Shown here in pieces: positions 1 to 12,197 of a DNA stretch of 64,000 nt. The notes beneath the pieces are model-generated. The model made no database searches, was not told the DNA's origin, and worked only from the letters and a program-made list of their open reading frames with translations. How positions within the stretch are numbered: position 1 is the first letter of the stretch; each line of letters starts with the position of its first letter. Both the position numbers and the translations under genes were made by a program. Source of the stretch: Nageia nagi (taxonomy: Eukaryota > Pinophyta); contig JBITNC010000002.1 of assembly GCA_050084985.1 (NCBI GenBank), positions 7,874,001 through 7,938,000 of the forward strand, in the 5' to 3' direction.

Positions 1-299
1 ATTTATCAAAAACTACAAATTCAATAGACTAATGAAATGAAGATGCTAAAATTAAGATTCTACTAGAATAGTATTAACTTTTTATTTAATATAATATATA
101 TATTTCTTGAGAAATGTAATGTTAAACTACTAGATACATATAAAATCAAACCCATTAATACATCTCATTATATTTCCATCAATATTCTATAAAATAGAGA
201 CTTTTACTTAAAAAGAGGGTATCTCCATAATACAAACACAACCTCTAAAATAGTAATTGAAAATTATATAGGCTAGATTAGATGTCCCTTTTGAATTAA

Positions 300-1540
300 T
301 ATTTTTTGTATGTAGAATTTACAAGCATGTTATCACAAAATTCAAAACTAATCAAGTATTGTTAAAGGAAACTAGTTGCAATATTAGAGTCAAACAAGGT
401 TATCCATTATCCTCAATTTGTTTTGGTACTTACACCTATTAATTAGAAAAATATTTTGAATAAGTTGGGTTTGAAGATACCAACCATTATGATCTCATTA
501 TGGTTATGTAAAATAATTATATATCCTTCAAATATTTTGTAATCTATCTCATTTAATCATTTATGTAGATAAAACTAAAATTATGATAATTACTTTGGAA
601 AGATGGTTCACCCCACAATCCTCTTTAATAATCAACCCTTGAAGATATTTCACTATTACAAATACTTAGGTATCTATATAAATCATAAACTAAATTAGAA
701 TTAAAATATTTAAAAAATAATTCTTGTTGGATGGAAAGCCTTCTATGGTTCAAAAAATAAGTGAAAAAGAACTTTGGAATTGGGATAAAAATAAATCTCT
801 TTTTTCTTGCCTTGTAACTAAAGTAATTATTTATGGTTGTAAAGAATGGGTTGCAAGTATTTCTCAATAAACGTATAATAAAACTAATTAAATTTAAAAA
901 TAATTTTTACTTTATAACTTCAAAACTATAAATAATACATATTACCATATCTTTCTCATGGAACTTGATGTACTTCCTATTGAGAGTGAAGCTTTCAAAT
1001 TACAATTATAGATTAACAAAGTTAGATCAACTTAGATTGCATGTAGTTATATATTAAACTTATCTAAGTCATTAAAATCTCAAAAAATATTGGCAAAAAG
1101 ACTTTTATAAGTGGCTTTATTTTTGGGGTCTACACAATAGCATAACCCCTTTAATAGAGACAAACTATAAGTTCAAATTATAAGTAACATAACTCAAATA
1201 TTTTTGAGTGATGATGACATAAAAGATAAAATAGAAATACCATACTATAAAAATATCATTGATCCAAAATTAGGATAGTCATTGTATCCACCTAGGATTA
1301 TTAATTTCTAAAATAAACTTATGATCGCTAAATTAACTAATTGAGATAAACTACATAATGAAATTGGTAGATGGATAACACCTAAAATACCTTGGGATTA
1401 AAAAAAATTTAATTTCTAAACCTAAATACCATATAATATGAGACTCCTTTTCTTAAACTAAGATAACCAAAACAAGCCTATCAATTTTATTATACAAGTT
1501 AATAATGTGAGAAATCATCATTCAAATACTTAATTGATAT
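300..1540 (+). pseudogene. LINE (non-LTR) reverse transcriptase relic
   Basis: Translating across stops gives the downstream half of a plant LINE reverse transcriptase. Around 385-415 the frame reads IRVKQGYPLS, matching the conserved R-Q-G-x-P-L-S block. Around 655-685 it reads YKYLGIYIN, the K-Y-L-G block after the catalytic region, followed by GWKAFYG (about 728-750) and a short LFMVV-like segment. A LELDVLPIES-like stretch near 960-990 fits the region after the RT domain. The catalytic FADD motif is not recognisable, and stops and frame changes are frequent. The 5' part is outside the window or lost. This is a long-dead insertion; I see no poly(A) tail or target-site duplication. Confidence 0.55.
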
Positions 1541-2439
1541 ATACTTATTTCTAGTTAAATTGATAGATCCTACAAACCAATAGAGTTAAATTGATATGAA
1601 AAGGCTTATCTATCTATCTATATTTTTTATTTATTTCTAACTTTGATCAAAGAACTACTATTTATTATTGTTTAAATGAAAATTTAATTTTATGAGTGTC
1701 TGTATAACCAACTCTATAGTACTTTCGATTAATATCATATTTTTTTATTATATTGAATACATATTAATTTTTTTATTAGTAACAAATAATTAAATTGTAC
1801 TTAAATAAACTATAATAAATCCTAATGAATTTATAGTCTAATCCAATAGCAATTGAGTGGGAAGCAATATAAGACATTAAATCCAAAATTATTTTTGCTT
1901 TTGGCCAATGATGATCAAGTGAATATTAAATCATTTTTTATATTTTGAAAGTTTAGTTTGAATTTTAGAAAAATAAGAAATTTAGTACATATTATCCTTC
2001 CATCAGGGAAGAATAAATAAAATTATTTTAACTAGAAACATCTATGGTAAAAACAAGTTGAGCCAAGAAATTTATACTTATGAAAGATCTATACCATTTT
2101 GATAATCTAAATACGATGATCATAATAATATATATCACTCATAGACCTTTATATAAGGATTAACAAAATATTTGAATTGTATATATAAAAACCATTCAAA
2201 ATAATAGTATTAAAATTTTAAATTAAATGATTTAATAGTGAAGAATAATAAGAATAGTAGTTTGAATAAAATTGACAAATATGATCTAATTAAAGCAGCA
2301 CAAGTGAGGTATAAATAATCAAGATCTCATATTTATGATTCATCACAAGATAATTAAGAAAAAGGTCAATCAAAAAAATATTCAAATAATATTAAACACC
2401 TTTTGCAATATATTATCTTGCAATATTTTCAACACCTTT

Positions 2440-2640
2440 TGCAATATATTATCTTGTTACCTAAAAAAATATTTTATATTAGATAGAAATCACATTTAGG
2501 TGGCTACATTTTTCTCTTGTTTGGCAGTGTAATGGAAAGAAATGAAATTACATATCCAAAGAAATAGGGAAGAAGAAATTTTTGAGAAAGTAAAATTTTT
2601 GGTGACATGAACCTTTTGCTGAAGCTCCTTTCTTGCCCTC
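2440..2640 (-). repeat. 3' LTR edge and adjacent tract of a minus-strand Ty3/gypsy element
   Basis: Read on the minus strand, an LTR start TGTAGCCACCTAAATGTGAT begins at 2504, preceded by a purine-rich tract AAGAGAAAAA that would be the polypurine tract. The bases to the right (2505-2620) resemble the stretch just before the 3' LTR of the element at 33622-39108 (about 38330-38429, reverse-complemented) and the same zone beside the LTR at 11565-12197. The far end of this LTR (lower coordinates) could not be placed. The 1541-2439 stretch otherwise holds no recognisable gene. Confidence 0.4.
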
Positions 2641-3159
2641 TTTTTAGCTTGGTTTCCCCTAGGGAATACATGGAGGGGGTAATAAAGATAAAATATTTAA
2701 GAATTTGGTATCTATTGTATAATTTTTCTAGCAAAAATGGATAGTGGTGACTCCTTCAGCTATTGCTTGGGATTTTGTTGGTTTTAGACACCTCTAAGAT
2801 CTCTTCAATTGCAAATAATACTATTGGTGTTATTTGGAATGGTTTGGAAGAAGAGTGAAAGGTGCCAATGTTATGGTTGTAGTGCTTGGATGGTGTGAAC
2901 ACTATTAATTCCTTTAATTTTTTTTTTATCAGGTAGTATATGCTAAGAATTTGATTTTCAAGTACTAAATGCCTATTTTCCCTATCAAATTGGTTTTCAC
3001 AAATAATTTTTTTTTTAAATTCATGAAGAAGAAGGGCATTGACGTTATGTCAATAGAAAATAAGGGCATCGATGCCATACAAAATATAGAAATTAGAACT
3101 AAAATAAAAATATAAATAATTATATACTTGTACCTCAGTAAGATGCACCATTAAGTACT

Positions 3160-3480
3160 TGGGTACATAGAAGATCTTCTAGGAATAGAAGCATTTGTAA
3201 GGTATCTGGTATTGAAGGTTTATGGCTCTTCTTTTCCACCCATGGTGGAGAGTCTATAAGCTCCTAATCTTGTCTTTTAAATAACAACATATGGACCTAG
3301 CCAATTAGGTTCAAATTTTTGTTTTACCTCATCATTAGTTGTTGTCTTATTAATGTTCTCTTTTAGTACCAAATCTCCCACTTGAAAATTTTTTGACTTC
3401 ATGCTTTTCTCATATTCTTTCTCGAATTTTTCATAATACACCTTCTAATACTCTATTGCATGGATCCTCTTTTCATTTAA
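3160..3480 (-). pseudogene. Ty3/gypsy integrase C-terminal relic
   Basis: On the minus strand the frame reads a charged helix (EKFEKEYEKSMKSK), then FQVGDLVLKENI, then KFEPNWLGPYVV and a GAYRLSTMGG-like end. This is the usual order at the integrase C-terminus of plant Ty3/gypsy elements: a V-G-D-L-V-L strand, a W-x-G-P-Y/F strand, then 'G-x-Y-x-L'. Stops and a frame change follow. It lies about 650 bp inside the LTR edge at 2504, on the same strand, so the two are probably one element. The remaining pol is not recognisable. Confidence 0.55.
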
Positions 3481-3779
3481 GGCCTCCAAGTATTATAGTG
3501 TTTGTTTCTTTTCTTCTTCATATGCAACTTCTTCGTGTAGTCACTAGACCAAAAAGAGCCTTTGGTGATGGCTAATTTGAGGTAATTTTGAGGGGGGTCG
3601 TACCTTAACCACCACTATACATGGTTTTGGTTGCAAGTTTTATGGGGTGATTTTAACCCTCCACCGTAAATAATAAAATGGAAGGAATAAATTTCCCCTC
3701 CATCTCACCCAAAATAAAATGAAAAAAGCTTATGCTAGATTACGTGAGCTATTTCATTTTGGAGGGGGTATAACTAAGA

Positions 3780-5260
3780 TTGTCATGAAATTTGGAGAGA
3801 GGGGAGGAGAGGAGAGGAGAGGATAGTAGGAGAGGGAGAAGATGAGGAGATGCAGGAGAGTGAGGAGAGTCTTGGTAGCAAAGTTAGGGTAGAGTTAAGG
3901 ATAGGAGAGGTCTGATGAGGCTTGGCAATAGAAGGAGAAGGTGCATTCTTCCATATTTTGCATAAATATCTTAGGTTTTTATTCAAAAACCCATTTTGTG
4001 CATATGTTTAGATCATTTCAAATCATAAAATTGTATTTGCATAACACATCTTGTCAAATAATTCATAGGCCTTATGTAATATTCCACATTTTGCATACAT
4101 GTATATCAAGGCATTCAAAACCCAAATATTCAAATTACAAGCACCATATAGACATGTCCATATACCCAATTTAGGTTTTATGAGTATTTTAGTAGTGAAG
4201 TTCAATGGTCCCTTGATAGTCTTAAGGATTTTCTCTAAATACCCATTTTGTGCATATCATGCAATCATTGCAAACCATGAAACTATGTTTGTATCATGGA
4301 TCTTGTCCAAAAATTCTCATGCCTTGTGTATTCTTCCACATTTTACATACTTGTTTATTAGGAGATTCAAAATTCAAACAATCTAATTACAAGCACCATG
4401 TAGACACTCACACACACCCAATTAAGGTTTTATAATTATTTTAGTAGTGAAGTTTAATGGTCCCTCAATAGTCTTAGGTATTTTCTCTAAAAACCCTTTT
4501 TGTGCATATTATGCAATCATTGTAGAACATGAAATTATGTTTACATCATGCATCTTGTCAAATAATTATTGGGCCTTGTGTATTCTTTCACATCTTGTGT
4601 ACATGTCTATTAGGGCATTCAAAACCCAAACACTTTAATTACAAGCACCATATAGACATATCCATACACCCAATTCAAGTTTTATCAATATTTTGGCAAT
4701 GAAGTTCAATGTTCCCTCGATAGTCTTAAGGATTTTTTTTGAGAACCCATTTTGTGCATATCATGCAATCATTGTAGACCATGAAACTGTGTTTGTATCA
4801 TGCATCTTATCAAACAATTCTCAGGCCTTTTGCATTCTTCCACATTTTGTGTAAATATCTATCAAGGCATTCAAAACTCAAACATTTGAATTACAAGCAC
4901 CATGTAGACACATACACACATCCAATTCATATTTTATGAGTGTCTTGGCAGCAGTGAAGTTCAATGGTCCCTTTATAGTCTTAGGCATTTTCTCTTAAAA
5001 CTCATTTTGTGCATATTATACAATCTTTGTAGACCATGAAACTATGTTTACATCATACATCTTGTCAAATAATTAATGGACCTTGTGTATTCTTCCATAT
5101 TTTTTGTACATGTCTATCAGGGCATTCAAAACCTAAACATTCAAATTACAAGTACCATGTAGACACATCCACACATCCAATTCATGATTTATGAGTATTT
5201 TAGTAGTGAAGTTCAATAGTCCCTCAATAGTCTTAAGAATTTTCTCTAAAAACATATTTT
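3780..5260 (-). pseudogene. PPR-repeat pseudogene, about five ~250-bp units
   Basis: The minus strand carries a near-tandem series of units about 251-255 bp long; the same landmark (TTTTGTGCATAT or a close variant) recurs near 3992, 4244, 4495, 4747 and 5002. Translated, each unit gives the signature of plant pentatricopeptide repeat proteins: VLNALIYMYAKCGILHKAYE, then LFDKM, with YAQNG further on. Units are about 84 residues, shorter than the ~100 residues of a P-L-S triplet, and an EGPLNF-like segment replaces part of the usual linker. PPR proteins bind organellar RNA and are nuclear-encoded. Here every unit has stops or frame slips and no continuous frame exceeds about 60 codons, so this is a pseudogene or captured fragment. 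Confidence 0.6.
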
Positions 5261-7140
5261 ATCCTAAGCTAAACAAAAATGTATTTATCTTATAATAAAC
5301 TTAATGTATTTATATATGCAGGTTCATGCATGCATACTCTTCACGATGACTGGAAAAATGACTAAACCCCACCAAAATAATCAAACTAAAGGATTTTGAA
5401 TGTTGGAGAAGTTTCTCATTCATTCATTCATTTATTCATATATAACAAACGGAAGAAGCTAAGGTTCGCAAACAATCCTTGTTGCAAATAGAAAGGTGTA
5501 TACTTTCAGATTAACTACACCAACATTCAAAGCTGAATTCACAAATGAATTTTTAGCTGACATGAAAATAACTACTAAACACAATTTCACCACATTGTGG
5601 GAAGTTGGTGTAACCAAGTGAGCTGCAGATAGATTTCAATTGCTGGGCGTGCACATAATCTTTTGTACAGTAGTGAAACTCCTTATAATTGGAAGGGCAC
5701 CAAAGGAGCGAGTAACAAATGACAGCAATACGCTTATCTACGAATAGTTAGAAGAAGCTATCATAGCATGAGGTGAATTCTGAGAGTAAATTATGTTGCT
5801 GTAGACAAGGAAACAATGTTCTGGGCAACTGCATCTGTTATTTGCTTCTCAACCTCGTGTTATAAATTGGATTCTTTTCCAATTTTTTTAAATTGTCAAG
5901 ATTGTCTTTTACAATCCATGATGGCTGGAGATTGTCTGACAGAAAAAGTTCTTTGTGTCATTTTTCACCTTCCTCCTCAGTAGGTATGAAATTGTCAAAT
6001 ATAATGTTTGAATTTAAGAAAATAGTGCATACAAAGGCCGTATCTAAGTTTATCTGAACCTGTTTTATTTATTGTATTACTTGGCGTGTTGAATATCCGG
6101 CTGCTACAATTTTTTTTTCATGCTATCGGATAACAATTGTAGAATATCTGTCTCCTTCCATTGCTAGCAGAGATACAACTCACACCTACCACAACACCGA
6201 AACCTGCAAGCACCCCACAATTAAAAGACTTAAAGAAGTATATATCCTTGGGACCAGACCATGATTCCTGTCTCCCACTAATCATCCAAACATTATTTTG
6301 GCTTTGCTATTCTTTAATTTCTGTTGAAATTTTAGACAGGACAAAATCTGGGCGTCTGGACGTATGCATGCCTTGACGAATAACGTCCACCATATGCAAA
6401 AATGCTTCTTTTAAGGTGGTCTAAAATAATGAGTGCGCTTAAATTCTGGTCCTGATAAGTAATGCGAAGGAATCAGATCACGTGCTACAGTGATTGACCA
6501 ACTATAGGGCCATATGCAAAGAAAGAAATAGGGATAGTTGCACTAAAGTGCAAAGACAGGGTAGACAAGGGAACAAAGGTTTGGGAAGTCCCATTGGTGA
6601 CCAGTGTGCATGCCTGTTGAGCACCCAGTTGTTTACCATTGTCAATACTAACCAAATCAAATGTCATGATTATGTCAGAGACAAGGCCTTTCTGTATATT
6701 GCCATCTTTCTCTTCAACATGAACTAAAATATTGCACTATGGATTGAAGAAGAGACAACTCTGAAGAGCCATGACAGTGCGTCTACTTCTATGACCTTTT
6801 TTTATTGACTTGTTATAATGTAGTGGCAACTTTGGGGATACTGTTCTTTTAATCAAGCTGTGTAACATTGTTGACATGCCGGATAAACTTTGAACCTTAT
6901 AGATTGATCACAAGGAAACATGCAGAAGACCACCGGATCAAAAGCATATGATACTCCATTGTTTAGATTGAGATAGAAAAGGGCAAGAATAGCTTGAATT
7001 CCCATTTTGATATATTACAAAAATTGGATTTATTCAATCTTGAAATCTTTGGTCATCGATCAATCTTTCACTAGGGCGGACACAAAAAACTATCTTCAAA
7101 ATATAGTAGGTGTTGTAGAGGTCAAGTGACAATAGATCAC
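5261..7140. other. Lower-copy-looking stretch without a recognised gene
   Basis: About 1.9 kb with a less extreme AT bias than its surroundings. It has a short (ATTC)n run near 5420-5442. A 71-codon frame from 6161 and frames on both strands at 6485-6727 are present, but I recognise no domain and composition does not favour either strand. It could be a gene 3' region or another dead insertion. Confidence 0.3.
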
Positions 7141-7375
7141 TGTCGAAATTAATTCATAATTTAATATGTATATATTCCATGTTGAATTGTTATGTTGTAT
7201 TTATTACATTTTTCTTTATAAATAATATGTTTGTCTAATATTTATTACATTTTTGTTTATAGAAAATACTTTATTTAGTATTTTAATTTAATAATCTTAC
7301 AATATATATAAAGAGTTTTATTTTATTTTGATTGAAATCAATTTATAATCATAAAAATACTTAGTTGCTATATTG

Positions 7376-7378
<3 letters not shown>

Positions 7379-7449
<71 letters not shown>
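7379..7449. repeat. (AT)n microsatellite
   Basis: About 70 bp of uninterrupted AT dinucleotides. The matching position in the right-hand duplicate (about 8064-8076) has only a handful of units, so the tract expanded or contracted after the duplication. Confidence 0.95.
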
Positions 7450-7451
<2 letters not shown>

Positions 7452-7507
7452 TACTTATTTTATAAACTATAAATACCTTCGATAAGATTTATGAACATTA
7501 TGTACAG

Positions 7508-7590
7508 CTGTGGGTTGAGTTGGTTACATGCAGACCTTGTTGTGTCTTGAGTTTCATGTTCAATTCCCACCAACCATGACATACATACAT
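7508..7590 (+). repeat. tRNA-promoter-like segment, possible SINE head (copy 1)
   Basis: TGGGTTGAGTTGG (7510-7522) resembles an RNA polymerase III A box, and GTTCAATTCCC (7558-7568) resembles a B box, at about the spacing of tRNA-derived SINEs. A pyrimidine-rich TTTC-type tail follows near 7600. No full tRNA fold is evident, so it is not called a tRNA gene. Confidence 0.35.
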
Positions 7591-8134
7591 TAATAAGCTT
7601 TCTTTCTTTTCTTTCTTTCAAAATTAATTGAAATTATAATATTAAAAGTTGGTCAAAAAACATTTATCAAAAGAACTTATAACAAAAATACATTTTAATA
7701 TACTTCAAAAGAACTGAATTATTATACATTTTTTCTCTAATCGATATTGTTTGTTTTCTTCATAATCATTATTTTCTTTCTTTCAAAATTAATTGAAATT
7801 ATAATATTAAAAGTTGGTCAAAAAACATTTATCAAAAGAACTTATAACAAAAATACATTTTAATATACTTCAAAAGAACTGAATTATTATACATTTTTTC
7901 TCTAATCGATATTGTTTGTGTAATATTTATTACATTTTTGTTTATAGAAAATACTTTATTTAGTATTTTAATTTAATAATCTTACAATATATATAAAGAG
8001 TTTATTTTATTTTGATTGAAATCAATTTATAATCATAAAAATACTTAGTTGCTATATTGATTTTATATATATATAGGTACTTATTTTATAAACTATAAAT
8101 ACCTTCGATAAGATTTATGAACATTATGTACAGC

Positions 8135-8215
8135 TGTGGGTTGAGTTGGTTACATGCAGACCTTGTTGTGTCTTGAGTCTCGTGTTCAATTCCCACCAAC
8201 CATGACATACATACA
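8135..8215 (+). repeat. tRNA-promoter-like segment, possible SINE head (copy 2)
   Basis: The second copy, produced by the local duplication, keeps the same A-box-like (8137-8149) and B-box-like GTTCAATTCCC (8184-8194) sequences, with two substitutions between the boxes. Confidence 0.35.
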
Positions 8216-8439
8216 TTAATAAGCTTTCTTTCTTTTCTTTTAATAAGCTTTCTTTCTTTTCTTTCTTTCAAAATTAATTGAAATTATAATTTAAAAGTTG
8301 GTCAAAAAACATTTATCAAAAGAACTTATAACAAAAATACATTTTAATATACTTCAAAAGAACTGAATTATTATACATTTTTTCTCTAATCGATATTGTT
8401 TGTTTTCTTCATAATCATTATTTTCACTCAATTCAGTGG

Positions 8440-11400
8440 AAACATAGTAATATTATATATGTAGGATGATCATAAACATTTCAAATAGTGACATTTTTAT
8501 TCTAATTTTTAACTTGTTTGTTTGCTTTAATTAATTATATTTAGATTTATTGTATTCATTGGGTATTTTTTTTGCTTGTTTTTTATTCTATTTAATAATT
8601 AAAGATTATTCATCTTCACTATCCATTTCCCTAAAGGAAAGTTTCCTATGGCAATAGCTATTGAAACTAGAAGAAGAAGGAGAAAATTGTAGCTCTAAAG
8701 TAGAAGATATTGAAGGTTGAAAAGGAGAATAGAGGTAGGAAAACTACAATAATGGGGTGACTTATATTATATTGAGACTAATGATTATGCCTTCATAGGA
8801 TCAGATGGTTAGGCTTGGAACTTGCTAAGGGAAGGCAATTTGTAATCCTTGCTTCATAAATAGTAAAATATTTTCAAAAAGGTGATTCAAACCTATAATA
8901 AAGGTAAATTAAAGGTTAGAGCTTAGAATTTGAATTTTCCTTTAAAATTGGAGTGGTATCTATAGGTCTAATCATGTAAAGGAGATGGTTGTCAAAGGGG
9001 AAAACAAGAAAAGAGAGGTAATTGATGCATTTAAGAATCCTAAAGAGGAATCATAAAGATACCAAACATGGTTTGAGAGATAAATCATTAAGGAACCCAT
9101 GGAACATGATGAATCTATATATGGGTACTATCTTATGCTCCCAAAATATTTCCATAGGCATAGAATAGTAAAATTTCATTTTTTCCTTTATTTCTCCCTT
9201 GAAAGATCAATTCATTTGGTTAACATAAGAAAAGCAAAATTTTCACTCCCTTGGAGGCTCATTGCCCTTATCTATAGAAAAGCATTAATCAACGCTTTGT
9301 ATGGATGAGTAAAAAATGATGTAGGCCCTAAAAGGTGTAAGAGGATATAAACACCTATTGTAATGGATCATCCCCTAAGATTTCATCCTTGAAACATTTT
9401 GAGATTATTAAATTGTTATATATATGTGTATTTATGATTTATCTTATAGTAAAATCTTGGTTAAATGAAGATTATATGCATGGAAATTTTTAATGATGCT
9501 AATGAGATTATTTTTGTAGAATCATAATACAATAATGGTTCTAAGGATGGAAGATAGGAAAATTCTTATATTTCCCTCTTGAAATACTGAGAATGGTTAT
9601 CATTTTTATATCTTCCTAGATGATTTAATTTATCCCTATAAAGAAGATATGATGGTATTAGATTATTTATATTGGGGTAAATTTTATTTAACCAAAGTAA
9701 ATAATCAAGAAAAAAAATAATTCAATTAAAAATTTAAACCCTAAGTCCTAAACTATGGATGACTAAACTTAAACTTAAGGCATAATGTACCAAAACTTAG
9801 GTGAATGTTAGCACTAGGTGGAATGTGAATTAAAACCTAAGTTGAGAGTTGAGATATTAGAGCGTCACTATATTATCATTGCCTCTCTACCACAACATCT
9901 TGTAACCCTTAAAGCTTTAGTTAGTCTTGGCCATATGCCATTTTTGAACTAGCAATGTATTTAGAATCCTTAGAGTTGATTAAGGATAATGAGTGTACAT
10001 TGCATTTGTGCAAATTAATGAGATATAATATTTCCTCAATAAATTGACAAATTTGCATCACTTTCCATTATTTTCATTAGAAATTATATTGAAACCCATT
10101 GATTTCTTTAGAAGAGAATTCAAAAATAGAGATTGTGGACTTTAATATCAAACTAGTTATATGCTTGAGTGCCTCTTCTGATGGAATCGATAAGATTTCC
10201 TTTATAATAGAAGGATGAGTTGGGAAAATATGTTGGAAGGTAAAATTGTAGTGGTAATTATACTTGGTTGTGTTCAATATGACTTTGTTTAGCCTAAGCT
10301 TTGAATCCATAAATACTGAGTTTATTTTTATCACCATTTAAGACTTAGTAAGTGACATCTATGGAGAATTTTCTTAAGCCCTTAAAGATTAATAGAGCTT
10401 GGTTTATTATGTTATTTGAATTTTGTAGAAGTGATAAGGTTTGTAGATTTTATTTGGTAGACTACAATTTACTTGAAAAGGGAACTGATTACAGAAATCA
10501 TTTGTCTAACTAGGAATTTGATGGTAGAATCTATGACCTAGGGTTTAGTTTAGGCTTATCTTATTTAACATTAGGGTTTGACTAATCTAGTTATCAAATT
10601 TGTATTTACAATTATGGTTTATCCTTTTATCATTGAGCTTTGAGGGCATTAAATTATTTAAGATATCCTTAGTATATTGAATCTACACTTTGCAGTTAGG
10701 TTATTTTATTCTAGCATTAAGGTTTGATGGGTTTTATTCAAGCTTATTGAACTCCTATTCTAAATTAGATTTATATTATACATCATCAGAAACTGAACTA
10801 AAGGAATACCTTTATTTGTGAAGATTATTGTTCATAGTTTGCATTTTCATTATTGGGTAAACATTATTATGCAATTTGTATTAATATTTGGATTTATCCT
10901 TATGTATGCATAAATAAGTTATATGATAAGATTCTTATCTATTGTTTAACAAATTGAGAGTATGTTTGGTAGTAGTATTACTTAGTTTTTATTGGTATTC
11001 CTTAAATCTTTTTACATTGTATATTATTTGTAATTGTCCTATATAATTTATTACATTTATAAAGGTTGTTATTTAGTAGTTTTCATCTTCACTAATTGGA
11101 AACCATTCGTTTATAAAATAGTTTATCTCATTTTGCATATGATCAATGAATGGTGGAAAAGTTAATAGTTGTAATCATTCTAATATCATGTAATTTTATT
11201 TAAAAGCATGTACTCTCAACATTGAAAATGACATAATATTCAAATCATTCATACATCAACATATATGTATGGTATTATGAAATAAATATTATCATGATAG
11301 TAGTGATAGTTTAGTTAAATTGCATTATTAATGAATTATGTTTTAAATAGTTTGATATAATTGTAGTGTAATATAGAATTATGTTTTTAAATCATATATT

Positions 11401-11560
11401 TAAGATAAATTAGTAAATATCTTATTAATATTAACCTATAATGTATTATTATTTCATTGAGATTTTCTAATCTCACATAAACTTATATGTGGTGTTATAG
11501 TAATTATAGACTGACAATTATGGTTTACAATGAAAAAACATAATAATTATAAATCCATTG
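8440..11560. other. AT-rich stretch, nothing recognised
   Basis: No frame longer than about 86 codons and no domain I recognise on either strand. Probably decayed repeat DNA. The segment at about 11515-11560 (GGTTTACAATGAAAAAACAT and following) resembles 33353-33390, so this edge belongs to a dispersed repeat. Confidence 0.3.
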
Positions 11561-11564
11561 AAGG

Positions 11565-12197
11565 TGTAAATACTAAGCAATATTTTATTCAAATATAATT
11601 CTACACCTTGTTGTGTGTAATGAGAAATCCTCAAGATGTTGTGTAATGTACGAAAGATTGAATCTAATCTGGGATGAATTTGAATGAATATTCAATGACC
11701 CAAATATATTCTTAGCATCCTTAAAATATGTCACCTTATATAATGAAAAAGCATGATATTAATTCTACCTTACTTGTAATCCTCACACTCTATGGATGTT
11801 GTAGAATTTATAGTGTAAAAGAAGATAATGAAGATAGAAAATAATATAAGCTCATAGAATAATAGATTATCATATAAGTGTTATCAAAAGATACCATGAG
11901 TGTAGTATAATTTTTGGATAACCATCTATCATACAGATATGATAAGGAATGCCATCCTTCAACTCCTCCATTTATAACCTATAAAGACATAAAAAGGAGT
12001 GAAAGTTCACTTATAACATTAGAATATAATATTTATAATATCAATACATTTCTATATATAAATCATTGAACTTCATACATGATATAACACTTGGATAACA
12101 TGTCAATATTGAATTATGTAATATTGATATTTATTCTTTTGAGATGTATAAAATATAATTTATTAAATATAAGAAATCATTTTTAGGTGTGTCTACA
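11565..12197 (-). repeat. Tat-lineage-like LTR, minus orientation
   Basis: The minus strand begins TGTAGACACACCTAAAAATG at 12197 and ends GCTTAGTATTTACA at 11565. It shares start, end and an internal block (CTTTCACTCCTTTTTATGTC and following) with the LTRs at 33622-34316 and 38430-39108. To its right, TTTTGCCACACTTTGGA (minus: TCCAAAGTGTGGCAAAA) is a polypurine-tract-like sequence matching the one before the 3' LTR of that element. It is therefore a 3' LTR of a minus-oriented relative. The partner 5' LTR was not found. Confidence 0.6.

Larger units (their letters stand above)
7230..8410. repeat. Segmental tandem duplication
   Basis: A block of roughly 500 bp occurs twice, at about 7237-7755 and 7915-8407, nearly identical over long stretches. 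Its terminal ~145 bp (from CTTTCTTTCAAAATTAATTG to ATCGATATTGTTTG) occurs a third time between them at about 7773-7918. The left copy contains a long (AT)n tract that is only a few units long in the right copy. The close match suggests a recent local duplication. Confidence 0.85.

Noticed and set aside
7508-7590. A tRNA gene
   Set aside because: A- and B-box-like sequences are present, but the arms do not pair into a cloverleaf and no anticodon loop can be drawn.
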